Source: Paenibacillus radicis (ex Xue et al. 2023) (GTDB lineage Bacteria > Bacillota > Bacilli > Paenibacillales > NBRC-103111). Taken from it: a DNA stretch of 64,000 nucleotides. Positions 1 through 8,014 of the stretch are shown in pieces. The notes beneath the pieces were generated by a model. The model ran no database searches. It had not been told where the DNA came from and was given only the letters and a program-made list of their open reading frames with translations. Numbering within the stretch: the stretch's first letter is position 1; every line of letters starts with the position of its first letter. The DNA lies in assembly GCF_024722015.1 (NCBI RefSeq), contig NZ_JANQBD010000005.1, forward strand, positions 248,001 through 312,000. Direction: 5' to 3'. The position numbers were made by a program, and so were the translations under genes.

Positions 1-376
1 GAGCCAGGCAGTTTTTTTTAGGCGGGATCATTATGAACTTTAACGAATCCAATTAATGAAGCTTAACAGGTTACTTCTGGAACATTTACAAAATATTCAC
101 GCGTAGTTGATCGTAAGATAACATTCGGTTGTTATAGTAAGGGAGTAAGTAACAATTGGATAACAAGGGTACGAGATGAGGAGAAAACCCTTTTATGCAG
201 CAGACGGACAGCCTGTTTAGGCGAGTGCATCCGTTTGATGGATAGAGGGTTTTTTGTGCTGTTATTCGGTTGGTACAAGTTTTGCAGCTAGATGTTTTTG
301 TAGCATAGAGTCGAACGATACGGTCCGTTAAGGACAGGTAAGCCGAATATTCTTGTTTACAGGAGGGGCACAGACA
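1..376. other. Gene-free left edge with a terminator-like hairpin
   Basis: No convincing gene is seen in the first 376 bases. The main structure is an inverted repeat AAAACCCT (184-191) / AGGGTTTT (246-253) followed by further T residues, with a smaller GCCT/AGGC hairpin inside. It reads as an intrinsic terminator or leader attenuator ahead of the HAD gene. A gene ending to the left of the window cannot be excluded. Confidence 0.5.
184..256 (+). terminator. Putative intrinsic terminator or attenuator upstream of the HAD gene
   Basis: An 8-bp stem AAAACCCT/AGGGTTTT encloses a structured loop and runs into TTTTTT at 250-255. It lies about 120 bp before the HAD-phosphatase start, so it may end an upstream transcript or attenuate this one. 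No ligand-binding motif is recognised in it. Confidence 0.45.
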
Positions 377-1174
377 TTGCCGGATGTGATCGATTTTGAG
401 GGCTATTTTTTTGACTTGGACGGAACGGTTCTGCTGGAAGAACAACTGCTTCCGGGTGTTCTGGAAACTCTTGAGGTATTGCGTCAAGCAGACAAGAAGA
501 TCCTGTTCCTCACCAATACAACAACACGAACGAGAAGAGAATGCCAGACTCGTCTGCAGAAGCTTGGCCTGGAGGTGCATCTGGAGGAGATCATTACGGC
601 GGCATTCACCTCGGCGCTTTACTTGCGTGAAAGCCACCAAGAGCCTGTTGTGTTCGTGGTCGGAGAGCTGGCGCTAGTCCACGAACTCGAGGAGCAAGAG
701 CTTCAGCATACGACGGATCCGCTGGCAGCTACCCATGTGCTTGTTGGCATGGACATGAGCTTCCACTACGACAAGCTGCATCAAGCGATGAAGGCCGTGC
801 GCAATGGAGCGGCTCTGATAGCAGCTAATCCTGACCCGAATTGCCCCGTCGTCGGCGATCTCATCCCTGACACATGGTCGATGGTTAAAGCGATTGAAAC
901 AGCGAGCTGTGTTACTGCGACTGCGGTTATCGGCAAGCCATCGAAGTACTACGGTACGAAGGTGCTGGAGAGAAGCGGGCTGCCTGGCGAGCGTTGTTTG
1001 ATGGTAGGCGACAGGCTGGAGACCGACATTTTGTTCGGTGCCAACAACGGTCTTCGTACAGCTTTAGTGCTTACAGGAGTCACCTCTGAGCACGATATGA
1101 AGCAATCTCCCATTAAACCGGATTATGTATGGACTTCGCTGAATGATTTCGTACTGATGTACCAAGCAAACTGA
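377..1174 (+). CDS. HAD-superfamily sugar or nucleotide phosphatase, NagD/type IIA
   Basis: Predicted cytoplasmic HAD hydrolase of about 265 residues. Motif I is FFDLDGT near the N-terminus, motif II is LFLTNTTT, the motif III lysine lies in IGKPSKYYG and motif IV is MVGDRLETDI. The large C2-type cap between motifs II and III places it with the NagD/AraL/p-nitrophenylphosphatase group. I chose the TTG at 377 because an AGGAGGGG ribosome-binding site (361-368) sits 8 bases before it; the longer frame from 353 would place that site inside the gene. It precedes a UgpB-like ABC transporter, so dephosphorylation of an imported phosphorylated solute is possible, but the substrate cannot be read from sequence. 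Confidence 0.85.
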   Translation: MPDVIDFEGYFFDLDGTVLLEEQLLPGVLETLEVLRQADKKILFLTNTTTRTRRECQTRLQKLGLEVHLEEIITAAFTSALYLRESHQEPVVFVVGELALVHELEEQELQHTTDPLAATHVLVGMDMSFHYDKLHQAMKAVRNGAALIAANPDPNCPVVGDLIPDTWSMVKAIETASCVTATAVIGKPSKYYGTKVLERSGLPGERCLMVGDRLETDILFGANNGLRTALVLTGVTSEHDMKQSPIKPDYVWTSLNDFVLMYQAN

Positions 1175-1294
1175 CGATTTATTTAAACTTGCTTCACACT
1201 GCTGTAATCGCCGCTTTACATTTATCTGTTAGAGTGGAATTGCAAGCAGTGGAGCAAGACTGCATACCAAACTACTTTTAAAGGAGAGAATTCC

Positions 1295-2623
1295 ATGCGT
1301 TCCCTTACATCCAAAATGATTAGTATCGCATTATGCTGCACCACACTTGCTGCTTGCGGCAAAACCGCTTCCGTCCCTAACACGGCAGCACCGGCAGCAG
1401 CTCCTGCTGAAACCAAAGCAGAAGAGAAAATCGAGCTGACCTTCTATTACCCAATCGCAGTTGGAGGCCCTTTGACATCTACTATTGAGCTTATGGCCAA
1501 AGATTTTACGGCGCAGAATCCTAATATTACCGTTAAGCCTGTTTACACAGGCAGCTACGCAGATACCGCTGTGAAGACGCAAGCTGGAGTACAAAGCAAG
1601 CAGCCCCCTGATGTGGCTGTACTGCAATCGACAGAGCTGTTCAGCTTGCTGGATATGAATGCCATTATTCCTTTAAATGATTTTATCGCTAAAGAGGGCG
1701 GAGATAAGTACCTTTCTGATTTTTACCCGGCGTTTATGTCCAACTCTCAAACCGGGGGCAATACATACAGCATTCCTTTCCAACGAAGTACTATCGTTCT
1801 TTATTATAACAAAGCACTGTTTAAGGAAGCGGGACTGGACCCGGAAAAGGCGCCGCAAACCTGGGCAGAAATGAAGGATTACGCCAAGAAACTGACCAAG
1901 AACGGCACTTGGGGGCTGGAGATCCCTGTAACGGGCTACGGATACTGGATGCTGCAAACCTTTGCTCTGCAAAACGGTAAAAACCTGATGACTGAGGATG
2001 GCAAAAAGGTCATGTTCAACACACCTGAAAATGTAGAGGGCATGCAATATTGGAGCGACTTGTCCAAGAAGGACAAATCGATGCCTGAGGGAGTTACGGA
2101 TTGGGGAACCGTGCCGTCCGACTTCCTGGAAGGCAAAACAGCGATGATGTACCATACGACCGGAAACCTGTCTAATGTTAAGAAGAATGCCAAATTCGAC
2201 TTTGGCGTAGGCTTCCTTCCCCAAAATAAAAACTTTGGCAGCCCGACAGGCGGAGGCAACTTCTATATCTTCAAGGATATTGACAAGAAGAAGCAGGAAG
2301 CGGCTTGGAAGTTTGTGAAGTTCATGACTGAAACGGAACGCGCAGCGCAATGGAGTATCGATACAGGTTATGTAGCTGTGAAGAAATCGGCTTATGAAAC
2401 CGACCGCATGAAGAAATATGCCGCTGATTTCCCGGCAGCTCTTGTAGCCCGCGATCAGCTTCAGTACGCATCGGCTGAGCTGTCCACCCATAATAACGGT
2501 AAAGTTATGAAGACATTGAATGACCAGGTACAGGCTGTACTGACAGGCACATTGACTCCTGCCGAGGCTTTGCAAAAAGCGCAGGAAGAAGCGGATAAAG
2601 CTTTGGCTCCATTTAATAAATAA
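1295..2623 (+). CDS. ABC transporter substrate-binding lipoprotein (family 1, UgpB-like)
   Basis: Extracellular solute-binding protein of 442 residues. A short signal peptide ends in a lipobox LAAC (Cys21), so it should be anchored to the outer face of the membrane. The mature part begins with an Ala/Glu-rich linker, then the family-1 fold (YNKALFKEAGLDPEKAPQTW is the typical core motif). AAGGAG (1281-1286) precedes the ATG by 8 bases. The two permeases follow after an attenuator hairpin; no ATPase is encoded nearby, as is usual for CUT1 systems that share MsmX-type ATPases. Closest in style to glycerol-3-phosphate/sugar binding proteins. The position next to thiamine-salvage genes makes a pyrimidine ligand conceivable but unproven. 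Confidence 0.88.
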   Translation: MRSLTSKMISIALCCTTLAACGKTASVPNTAAPAAAPAETKAEEKIELTFYYPIAVGGPLTSTIELMAKDFTAQNPNITVKPVYTGSYADTAVKTQAGVQSKQPPDVAVLQSTELFSLLDMNAIIPLNDFIAKEGGDKYLSDFYPAFMSNSQTGGNTYSIPFQRSTIVLYYNKALFKEAGLDPEKAPQTWAEMKDYAKKLTKNGTWGLEIPVTGYGYWMLQTFALQNGKNLMTEDGKKVMFNTPENVEGMQYWSDLSKKDKSMPEGVTDWGTVPSDFLEGKTAMMYHTTGNLSNVKKNAKFDFGVGFLPQNKNFGSPTGGGNFYIFKDIDKKKQEAAWKFVKFMTETERAAQWSIDTGYVAVKKSAYETDRMKKYAADFPAALVARDQLQYASAELSTHNNGKVMKTLNDQVQAVLTGTLTPAEALQKAQEEADKALAPFNK

Positions 2624-2641
2624 TTAGTTTTCGATGAATTG

Positions 2642-2724
2642 GGGGAGCACGGCGGATAGGTGTGGCTGAGGTTGGACTAGATGCCATTTGTAACACCAGT
2701 CCGGGATGTGCTCCTCTTTTTTTC
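2642..2724 (+). terminator. Attenuator hairpin between binding protein and permeases
   Basis: GGAGCAC (2644-2650) pairs with GTGCTCC, with an inner GGACT/AGTCC helix, and is followed by CTCTTTTTTTC. Such partial terminators after binding-protein genes raise binding-protein over permease expression. The permease gene starts about 60 bases downstream. Confidence 0.7.
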
Positions 2725-2786
2725 TTAACTGGATCGATACTTTTGATAGTGGGATTAAGACATTCATGTAAGAAGGAGGCTCCCCC

Positions 2787-3677
2787 TTGGGCGTCACAAA
2801 AATAAATCTTTGGAAAACGAACATTTTTGCATGGCTGCTGCTGCTGCCTTCGTTAATTTTTTTATTTCTGTTCACCTTTTACCCGATTGCCAAGACGATC
2901 CGCTTAAGTCTCTACCAAGCTGATTTGGCAACCCAGGTGCCGCTGTTCATAGGCTTGGACAATTACTCCAACCTGATGGATGACGCGATCTTTTGGAAGG
3001 TCATGTACAACAATTTCTGGTTTGCGCTCGGAACGGTGCCAACCTCGATAGCACTTGCTATACTGATGGCGATTTTCGCCAACAAAGCACTTAGGGGGAC
3101 TGGCATGGTACGTACTGCCTTTTTCTACCCTACTATGATACCTATGATTGCTGTTGCAAATATTTGGCTGTTTATTTATACACCCCAGTATGGATTGCTG
3201 AGCAGAGTGATGAAAAGCTTCAGTGCAGGCGATATCAACTGGCTCGGATCACCTCAGATGGTTATGTGGGCCATGGTCTTTATGGTGATATGGAAGGAAG
3301 CCGGCTATTTCATGATATTTTACTTGGCAGGGCTGCAAAACATTTCTCCTGATTTATACGAATCGGCTCATGTGGACGGCGTAGGCCGCTGGACGGTTTT
3401 TCGCAAAATTACGTTTCCGCTGCTGATGCCTACTACCTTGTTTGTAACTATTGTGGCATTGACCAACTCGTTCAAGCTGGTTGATCATTTGATGATTATG
3501 ACCAAAGGCGGGCCGAACAATGCGAGTAATCTGCTGCTTTATTATATTTATGAAACGGCCTTCAGCTTCTGGGATCAGGGCGTAGCCTCTACCTTGACTG
3601 TGGTGATGATAGCGGTTCTGCTGCTGTTCGCCGCTTTGAATTTCTTCGGTTTGGATAAAAAAATTCATTATCATTAA
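2787..3677 (+). CDS. CUT1 ABC transporter permease, MalF/UgpA type
   Basis: Inner-membrane permease of 296 residues with about six transmembrane helices; the first is WLLLLPSLIFLFLFTFYPI. The conserved EAA loop that contacts the ATPase is present as YESAHVDGVGRWTVFRKITF at about residues 190-210. The start is TTG with AAGGAGG (2773-2779) 7 bases upstream. It is cotranscribed with the next permease, 14 bases downstream, and follows the binding protein through an attenuator. Confidence 0.88.
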   Translation: MGVTKINLWKTNIFAWLLLLPSLIFLFLFTFYPIAKTIRLSLYQADLATQVPLFIGLDNYSNLMDDAIFWKVMYNNFWFALGTVPTSIALAILMAIFANKALRGTGMVRTAFFYPTMIPMIAVANIWLFIYTPQYGLLSRVMKSFSAGDINWLGSPQMVMWAMVFMVIWKEAGYFMIFYLAGLQNISPDLYESAHVDGVGRWTVFRKITFPLLMPTTLFVTIVALTNSFKLVDHLMIMTKGGPNNASNLLLYYIYETAFSFWDQGVASTLTVVMIAVLLLFAALNFFGLDKKIHYH

Positions 3678-3691
3678 GAAAGGCGATTCCT

Positions 3692-4504
3692 ATGCTGCTA
3701 TCGAAATTGAACATTAGCCGCTGGCTCCTATATATATTCGCTGCATTATGGCTTGTGCCGCTGCTTTGGATGACCGTGACGGCATTCCGCCCCAAGCAGA
3801 TCGCGCTTTCGCCATCGTTCTCGCTGGAGTTCACACTCCAAAATTTTGCCACCGTGTGGTCTGCTGCGCCATTCGCCCAATACTACATCAATACCATCAT
3901 TATCGTAGTCTGTATCTTTGGTATGCAAATGCTTACCGCTACAATGGCTGCTTTTGCTTTTGCCCGGGTTAAATTTTATGCCAAAAGCTTGGTGTTTCTG
4001 CTGTTTCTCGTGCAAATTATGGTGCCGGCGGATGTGCTCATTTTTCCGAATTACACGGTGCTGAAGGAATTGTCACTGCTCGATACGAAGCTTGGCATTA
4101 TGATACCTTATTTCGCCTCAGCCTTTGGCATTTTCCTGCTGCGTCAAATGTTCATGACAATCCCGCCGGAGCTGGACGAAGCCGCCATGATAGAGGGCTA
4201 CTCCAAGTGGCAAATTCTTTGGAAAATTTATTTTCCATTGTCCCGCCCCTCCTATATTGCGTTTGGACTTATCTCGGTCAGTACTCATTGGAACAACTTT
4301 TTGTGGCCTCTTATCGTTACGAACTCTGTTGAAAACAGGCCTTTGACCGTGGGACTCGCGATATTCGCCCAGTCCTATGAGATTGGCGCCCAGTGGACGG
4401 AGGTTAGTGCAGCTACACTGCTGGTTATTGCCCCGCTAATGGTCGGATTTCTGTTGTTCCAGCGCCAGTTTATGAACAGCTTCATTCATTCGGGAATTAA
4501 GTAA
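3692..4504 (+). CDS. CUT1 ABC transporter permease, MalG/UgpE type
   Basis: Second permease of 270 residues. It starts with a short cytoplasmic tail, then LLYIFAALWLVPLLWMTVTA, and carries the EAA loop DEAAMIEGYSKWQILWKIYF near residue 165. Six membrane spans are expected. It heterodimerises with the preceding permease. No ATPase gene follows; the next element is the promoter and TPP riboswitch of the thiamine-salvage operon. Confidence 0.88.
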   Translation: MLLSKLNISRWLLYIFAALWLVPLLWMTVTAFRPKQIALSPSFSLEFTLQNFATVWSAAPFAQYYINTIIIVVCIFGMQMLTATMAAFAFARVKFYAKSLVFLLFLVQIMVPADVLIFPNYTVLKELSLLDTKLGIMIPYFASAFGIFLLRQMFMTIPPELDEAAMIEGYSKWQILWKIYFPLSRPSYIAFGLISVSTHWNNFLWPLIVTNSVENRPLTVGLAIFAQSYEIGAQWTEVSAATLLVIAPLMVGFLLFQRQFMNSFIHSGIK

Positions 4505-4524
4505 ATGTTAGAGACGACTGGAGT

Positions 4525-4554
4525 TTGAGTTAGCAAGGCATCATATGGTACTAT
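4525..4554 (+). promoter_or_regulatory. Sigma-A-like promoter of the thiamine-salvage operon
   Basis: TTGAGT (4525-4530) and TACTAT (4549-4554) are 18 bases apart, with an extended -10 TGG just before the -10 box. Transcription would start near 4561, about 25 bases before the riboswitch aptamer. Confidence 0.55.
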
Positions 4555-4583
4555 TTGAATAACCGCAATTGAATATTTACTGA

Positions 4584-4672
4584 ACACTAGGGGTGCTGTT
4601 TAAGCTGAGAGAGACGACCTAAAGTCTTAACCCTTTAACACCTGATCCGGATAATGCCGGCGAAGGGAAGTG
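4584..4672 (+). ncRNA. TPP riboswitch (THI element)
   Basis: The aptamer is recognised from its conserved blocks: GGGGTGCT at 4590, AAGCTGAGAG, ACCCTTTAACACCTGATC and GGATAATGCCGGCGAAGGGA. It binds thiamine pyrophosphate and is expected to switch off ylmB-tenA. The intervening sequence to the ylmB start holds a terminator-like hairpin, so control is probably by termination. Confidence 0.95.
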
Positions 4673-4706
4673 GCTTGGCTTGCACAGGGAATGTCTGTGC
4701 AGTTAG

Positions 4707-4733
4707 CCGCTTTCATTCGGAAGCGGTTTATTT
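4707..4733 (+). terminator. Riboswitch expression-platform terminator
   Basis: CCGCTTTC (4707-4714) pairs with GGAAGCGG (4719-4726) across an ATTC tetraloop and is followed by TTTATTT. A separate TGCACAG/CTGTGCA hairpin (4681-4701) lies just upstream. Together they are likely the terminator arm of the TPP switch. Confidence 0.65.
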
Positions 4734-4821
4734 GCCGTTGACGTGTACTAACGTAAGCATTCAACGAATGCTCAGAGTAATCGCTTTTGTATAGAGAAAC
4801 ATTGAGAGAGGAGAACATGCT

Positions 4822-6096
4822 ATGAATGAGAAGCTGGACCTATTGATCCGTCAAGTGGATGCTCGTCAAGATGAGCTGATCGGTCTGCTAGAGCGTTTGA
4901 TTCAATTCCGTACACCGGCACCGCCTGCACGAAATACGGAGGAAGCCCAGCAGTTTATCGCTTCTTTTTTACAAGAGAAGGGCTTTGCTATAGATAAATG
5001 GGATGTGTATCCGGGAGATCCTAATGTCGTTGGTGTCTTAAAGGGGCAGGCAGGGGATGCTTATAAAAGTCTTATTATTAACGGCCATGTGGATGTAGCG
5101 GAGGTTAATGAGGATGAGCCTTGGGAAAAGGAGCCGTTCACGCCGCTAGTAAGAGATGGGGTTATCATCGGGCGCGGCGCTTCGGATATGAAAGGCGGTC
5201 TCGCTGGTGCGTTGTTCGCTATTCAACTGCTGCATGAAGCCGGTATCGAGCTGCCGGGTGACCTCACATTTCAATCCGTAATTGGTGAGGAAGTAGGCGA
5301 AGCGGGAACGCTGGAGTGCTGCAAACGCGGCTATAGCGCGGATTTTGCAGTCGTGGTCGATACGAGTGACTTGCATATTCAAGGTCAGGGCGGCGTTATA
5401 ACCGGTTGGATTACTGTCAAAAGCAAGCAAACTTTCCATGATGCCACCAGAAAAAGCATGATTCATCCGGGAGGCAAGCTGTTGGGTGCAAGTGCGATTG
5501 AGAAAATGATGAAAATCATTCAGGGGCTTCAGGAATTGGAAAGGCACTGGGCGGTCATGAAGAGCTACCAGGGGTATGCCCCAGGAACCAATACGATCAA
5601 TCCTGCTGTCATCGAGGGAGGAAGGCATGCTGCTTTTATTGCCGATGAATGCCGGCTGTGGATTACCGTCCATTTTTACCCGAATGAAACCTATGAGCAG
5701 GTCGCGAAGGAAATTGAAGCGCATCTTCTGCAGGTGGCCCAAGGTGATATATGGCTAAGAGAAAATCCGCCGCAGTTTGAATGGGGAGGCTCTTCGATGA
5801 TTGAGGACCGTGGTGAAATCTTCCCTTCGTTGGAGGTAGACTCGAATCATCCCGCTGTGCTTGCATTAATGAGCTCTCATGAAAGCATAATTCGTGAACA
5901 AGCGACTGTCGATGTATCTCCCACTGTAACGGACGGAGGCTGGTTCGGAGATGCAGGCATCCCAGCGGCCATATATGGGCCTGGGGATTTACGAAATGCG
6001 CATGCAGTCAATGAGCAGGTTTCTATTGAGCAGCTGGTGAATTTCACCAAGGTCATTCTGAAGTTTATTTATGAGTGGGGTCATACGAGCAAATAA
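4822..6096 (+). CDS. ylmB: N-formyl-4-amino-5-aminomethyl-2-methylpyrimidine deformylase (M20 family)
   Basis: M20-type metalloamidohydrolase of 424 residues, about the length of B. subtilis YlmB. Metal-site motifs are INGHVDVAE, RGASDMKGG, IGEEVGEAGT and the C-terminal HAVNEQV histidine. YlmB removes the formyl group from degraded thiamine pyrimidine, giving aminopyrimidine for TenA. The assignment rests on context as much as motifs: the gene follows a TPP riboswitch and is directly followed by tenA, the known salvage pair. ArgE/DapE or succinyl-diaminopimelate-type activity would look similar from motifs alone. A GAGAGGAG ribosome-binding site precedes the ATG. Confidence 0.85.
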   Translation: MNEKLDLLIRQVDARQDELIGLLERLIQFRTPAPPARNTEEAQQFIASFLQEKGFAIDKWDVYPGDPNVVGVLKGQAGDAYKSLIINGHVDVAEVNEDEPWEKEPFTPLVRDGVIIGRGASDMKGGLAGALFAIQLLHEAGIELPGDLTFQSVIGEEVGEAGTLECCKRGYSADFAVVVDTSDLHIQGQGGVITGWITVKSKQTFHDATRKSMIHPGGKLLGASAIEKMMKIIQGLQELERHWAVMKSYQGYAPGTNTINPAVIEGGRHAAFIADECRLWITVHFYPNETYEQVAKEIEAHLLQVAQGDIWLRENPPQFEWGGSSMIEDRGEIFPSLEVDSNHPAVLALMSSHESIIREQATVDVSPTVTDGGWFGDAGIPAAIYGPGDLRNAHAVNEQVSIEQLVNFTKVILKFIYEWGHTSK

Positions 6097-6154
6097 TCAG
6101 CTGCACAGCTACGTTTACCAGTAAAAAAATGAAAATGAATTTGGAGGAAGCAGC

Positions 6155-6832
6155 ATGAAATTTACCGAGCATTTATTGGAGAAGTTCCACCTGGAATGGC
6201 GTCAAACCTACGAGCATCCTTTTGTACAGGAGCTGGGTAAAGGGACTTTGGATAAGGAAAAATTCCGTTTTTACATGATCCAAGACTATTTGTATTTAAT
6301 TGATTATGCTAAGCTGTTTGCATTAGGGGCGATAAAAGCGGATGACCTCGAAACGATGGGGAAATTTGCCGCGCTTTTGGACTCCACACTGAATGAAGAA
6401 ATGTCCCTTCACCGCGCCTATGCCGCTAAATTCGATATTTCGAAGGAAGAGCTGGAGCAGGCTAAGCCTTCTCCTATTACATTGGCTTATTCCCACTATA
6501 TGCTCCATGTTGCACAGAATGGTTCGCTCGCCGACCTGACTGCAGCGTTGCTTCCATGCATGTGGAGCTATTGGGAGATCGGCAAAGAGCTGAATCAAAT
6601 ACCAGGCTCCTCCGGGCATGAATTTTATGGAGAATGGATCAGCATGTACAGCTCGGACGAATTCGGTTCCTTGGCCCGTTGGTGCATAGGTCTGATGGAT
6701 CGATTAGCAGAAGGAAAATCCGAAGCTGAGCTAGCCAAGCTGGAGGAAATTTTTCAGAACACGACTCGTTATGAATATATGTTCTGGGATATGTCCTACA
6801 ATCGTCAAATGTGGCCAACCCACGTAAAGTAA
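6155..6832 (+). CDS. tenA: Aminopyrimidine aminohydrolase / thiaminase II, TenA
   Basis: All-helical TenA family protein of 225 residues. The catalytic cysteine is in LLPCMWSYWEIG (near residue 135) and the conserved C-terminal glutamate is in TRYEYMFWDMSY, so it is the TenA_C class. It hydrolyses aminopyrimidine to hydroxymethylpyrimidine (HMP), completing the salvage begun by the upstream deformylase. TTGGAGG precedes the ATG. The gene shares the riboswitch-controlled transcript with ylmB, 58 bases away. Confidence 0.93.
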   Translation: MKFTEHLLEKFHLEWRQTYEHPFVQELGKGTLDKEKFRFYMIQDYLYLIDYAKLFALGAIKADDLETMGKFAALLDSTLNEEMSLHRAYAAKFDISKEELEQAKPSPITLAYSHYMLHVAQNGSLADLTAALLPCMWSYWEIGKELNQIPGSSGHEFYGEWISMYSSDEFGSLARWCIGLMDRLAEGKSEAELAKLEEIFQNTTRYEYMFWDMSYNRQMWPTHVK

Positions 6833-6845
6833 AGGAGAGCTGCCT

Positions 6846-7355
6846 ATGTCGAACGTTTTTTTGATTTCAGATCATCATTTTGGTCATGCTTCTATTATTG
6901 ATTTTGAATCGAGACCATTCTCCAGCGCAGAAGAGATGACCGAAACGATGATTGAGAAATGGAATGCCATCGTGCGCCAAGAGGATAAAGTATATCATCT
7001 GGGCGATTTCTCCTTTTTGAACAAGGAAAAGACCGCCAGCATTGTGTCGAGGCTTAACGGCTATAAAAGCTTAATTATGGGCAATCATGACAGGGGTAGA
7101 ACGAGACGTTGGTGGCTTGAGGCAGGGTTTGATGAAGTGAGCGAGCATGCAATTGTATATGGAGGCTTCTTCTTCCTGTCTCACGAGCCTATGTATATGA
7201 ACAAGCATATGCCTTATGTTAATATTCATGGTCACATTCACGGGCAGAAATATGAAGGCAGTCAATACATCAACGTTTGTGTGGAGCATTGGGATTATAC
7301 GCCTATTTCCTTTGAAGCCATCAAAGCAATGGTCGTTCCGAATGAGGAGCAATAG
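6846..7355 (+). CDS. Calcineurin-like metallophosphoesterase
   Basis: Small phosphoesterase of 169 residues with the full dimetal set: SDHHFGH, LGDFSF, GNHD, SHEPM and NIHGHIHG in order. It belongs to a family of short bacterial phosphoesterases of unknown substrate. The ATG lies 13 bases after the tenA stop with AAAGGAG before it, so it is the third gene of the riboswitch operon. A phosphatase role in thiamine metabolism is possible, but nothing in the sequence proves it. Its last 35 bases overlap the end of the convergent minus-strand gene. Confidence 0.85.
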   Translation: MSNVFLISDHHFGHASIIDFESRPFSSAEEMTETMIEKWNAIVRQEDKVYHLGDFSFLNKEKTASIVSRLNGYKSLIMGNHDRGRTRRWWLEAGFDEVSEHAIVYGGFFFLSHEPMYMNKHMPYVNIHGHIHGQKYEGSQYINVCVEHWDYTPISFEAIKAMVVPNEEQ

Positions 7356-7656
7356 CAGCAAGCCCGAACCGTTCCAGGTGGGTCCAAAGCTGTTCCTTTT
7401 GTAAAATTTCTATTTGCTTTAAGCCCATAAGATCAAAGTGGGGGAACGGAGGACGCTGATGGATATATGCAGGGTTGAGTCCATTAGCGGCACACCACTC
7501 CGATAAAATATGCAGATTAGAGCATCCCACTTTGGTTACGGTTTTCATGTCTGGAAAACGCGGATCGATCCAATAATGGGTAATAAAAGCAAGCTCTCCC
7601 CGTGTCACGGCGTCTTTCCACTGCTGCAGCTCTTTTCTAGAAATTCCGAATGCCAC
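7321..7656 (-). CDS. Small conserved protein of unknown function, YneQ-like
   Basis: Protein of 111 residues beginning MAFGISRKELQQWKDAVTRG, with later motifs THYWIDPRFP, TVTKVGC and FPHFDLMG. I recognise the pattern as similar to the small B. subtilis protein YneQ, from memory and without a search. No membrane segment or signal peptide is seen. The start is GTG at 7656, with AAAGGGGG about 11 bases upstream on the minus strand. It converges on the phosphoesterase and the two coding regions overlap by 35 bp. Confidence 0.7.
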   Translation of the reverse strand: MAFGISRKELQQWKDAVTRGELAFITHYWIDPRFPDMKTVTKVGCSNLHILSEWCAANGLNPAYIHQRPPFPHFDLMGLKQIEILQKEQLWTHLERFGLAAIAPHSERPLL

Positions 7657-8014
7657 TTTTGGCGAACCCCCTTTAATGAACGAAAGTGTTAGGACTGTAG
7701 GATTGATTATAGCATGAGCAGGATCAAACCTTGAAATTATGGACTATGATGTCCCATCTATAGTACCCCGTCTTCCTGCAAGTCGAAGGTAAATCAAGAG
7801 CACCGTTACTCCCCCCTCCACCATTCGGGAAATTCCAACAAATACGCCACTTTCCCTGACCTGTTATCTTCCAGATTAGGTATAAAGCCACCCTTGACAC
7901 GATACATTACGTATCTTATATTGAGGTCTAAAGTATACGATTTGTACCAAAATTTAACAAAGAAAGGTTTCGATCATTTTTCTATTTTAATTGTATGAGA
8001 GGAATGAAAATCAA
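7657..8014. other. Intergenic region carrying the SLH-gene promoter
   Basis: No gene is supported between the divergent starts of the YneQ-like gene and the SLH protein. The right half holds a strong promoter with a palindromic operator candidate and an untranslated leader of about 85 bases. The left 230 bases show nothing recognisable. Confidence 0.6.
7894..7922 (+). promoter_or_regulatory. Consensus sigma-A promoter with embedded palindromic operator
   Basis: TTGACA (7894-7899), a 17-base spacer and TATATT (7917-7922) form a near-consensus promoter. The spacer is almost filled by the palindrome GATACATTACGTATC (7901-7915). A regulator bound there would block RNA polymerase, so repression is the expected mode. 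The same GATACN5GTATC pattern occurs twice beside the XRE genes at 20.2 kb. Confidence 0.8.

Noticed and set aside
86-640. Minus-strand 184-codon frame at the left edge
   Set aside because: It overlaps the HAD gene antisense, is Cys-rich without pattern, and crosses the terminator hairpin.
1175-1294. A second TPP riboswitch in front of the CUT1 transporter
   Set aside because: None of the THI-element blocks is present here.
1673-2575. Minus-strand 300-codon frame opposite the first binding-protein gene
   Set aside because: It lies wholly antisense to a well-supported lipoprotein gene, shows no recognisable motif and has no ribosome-binding site.
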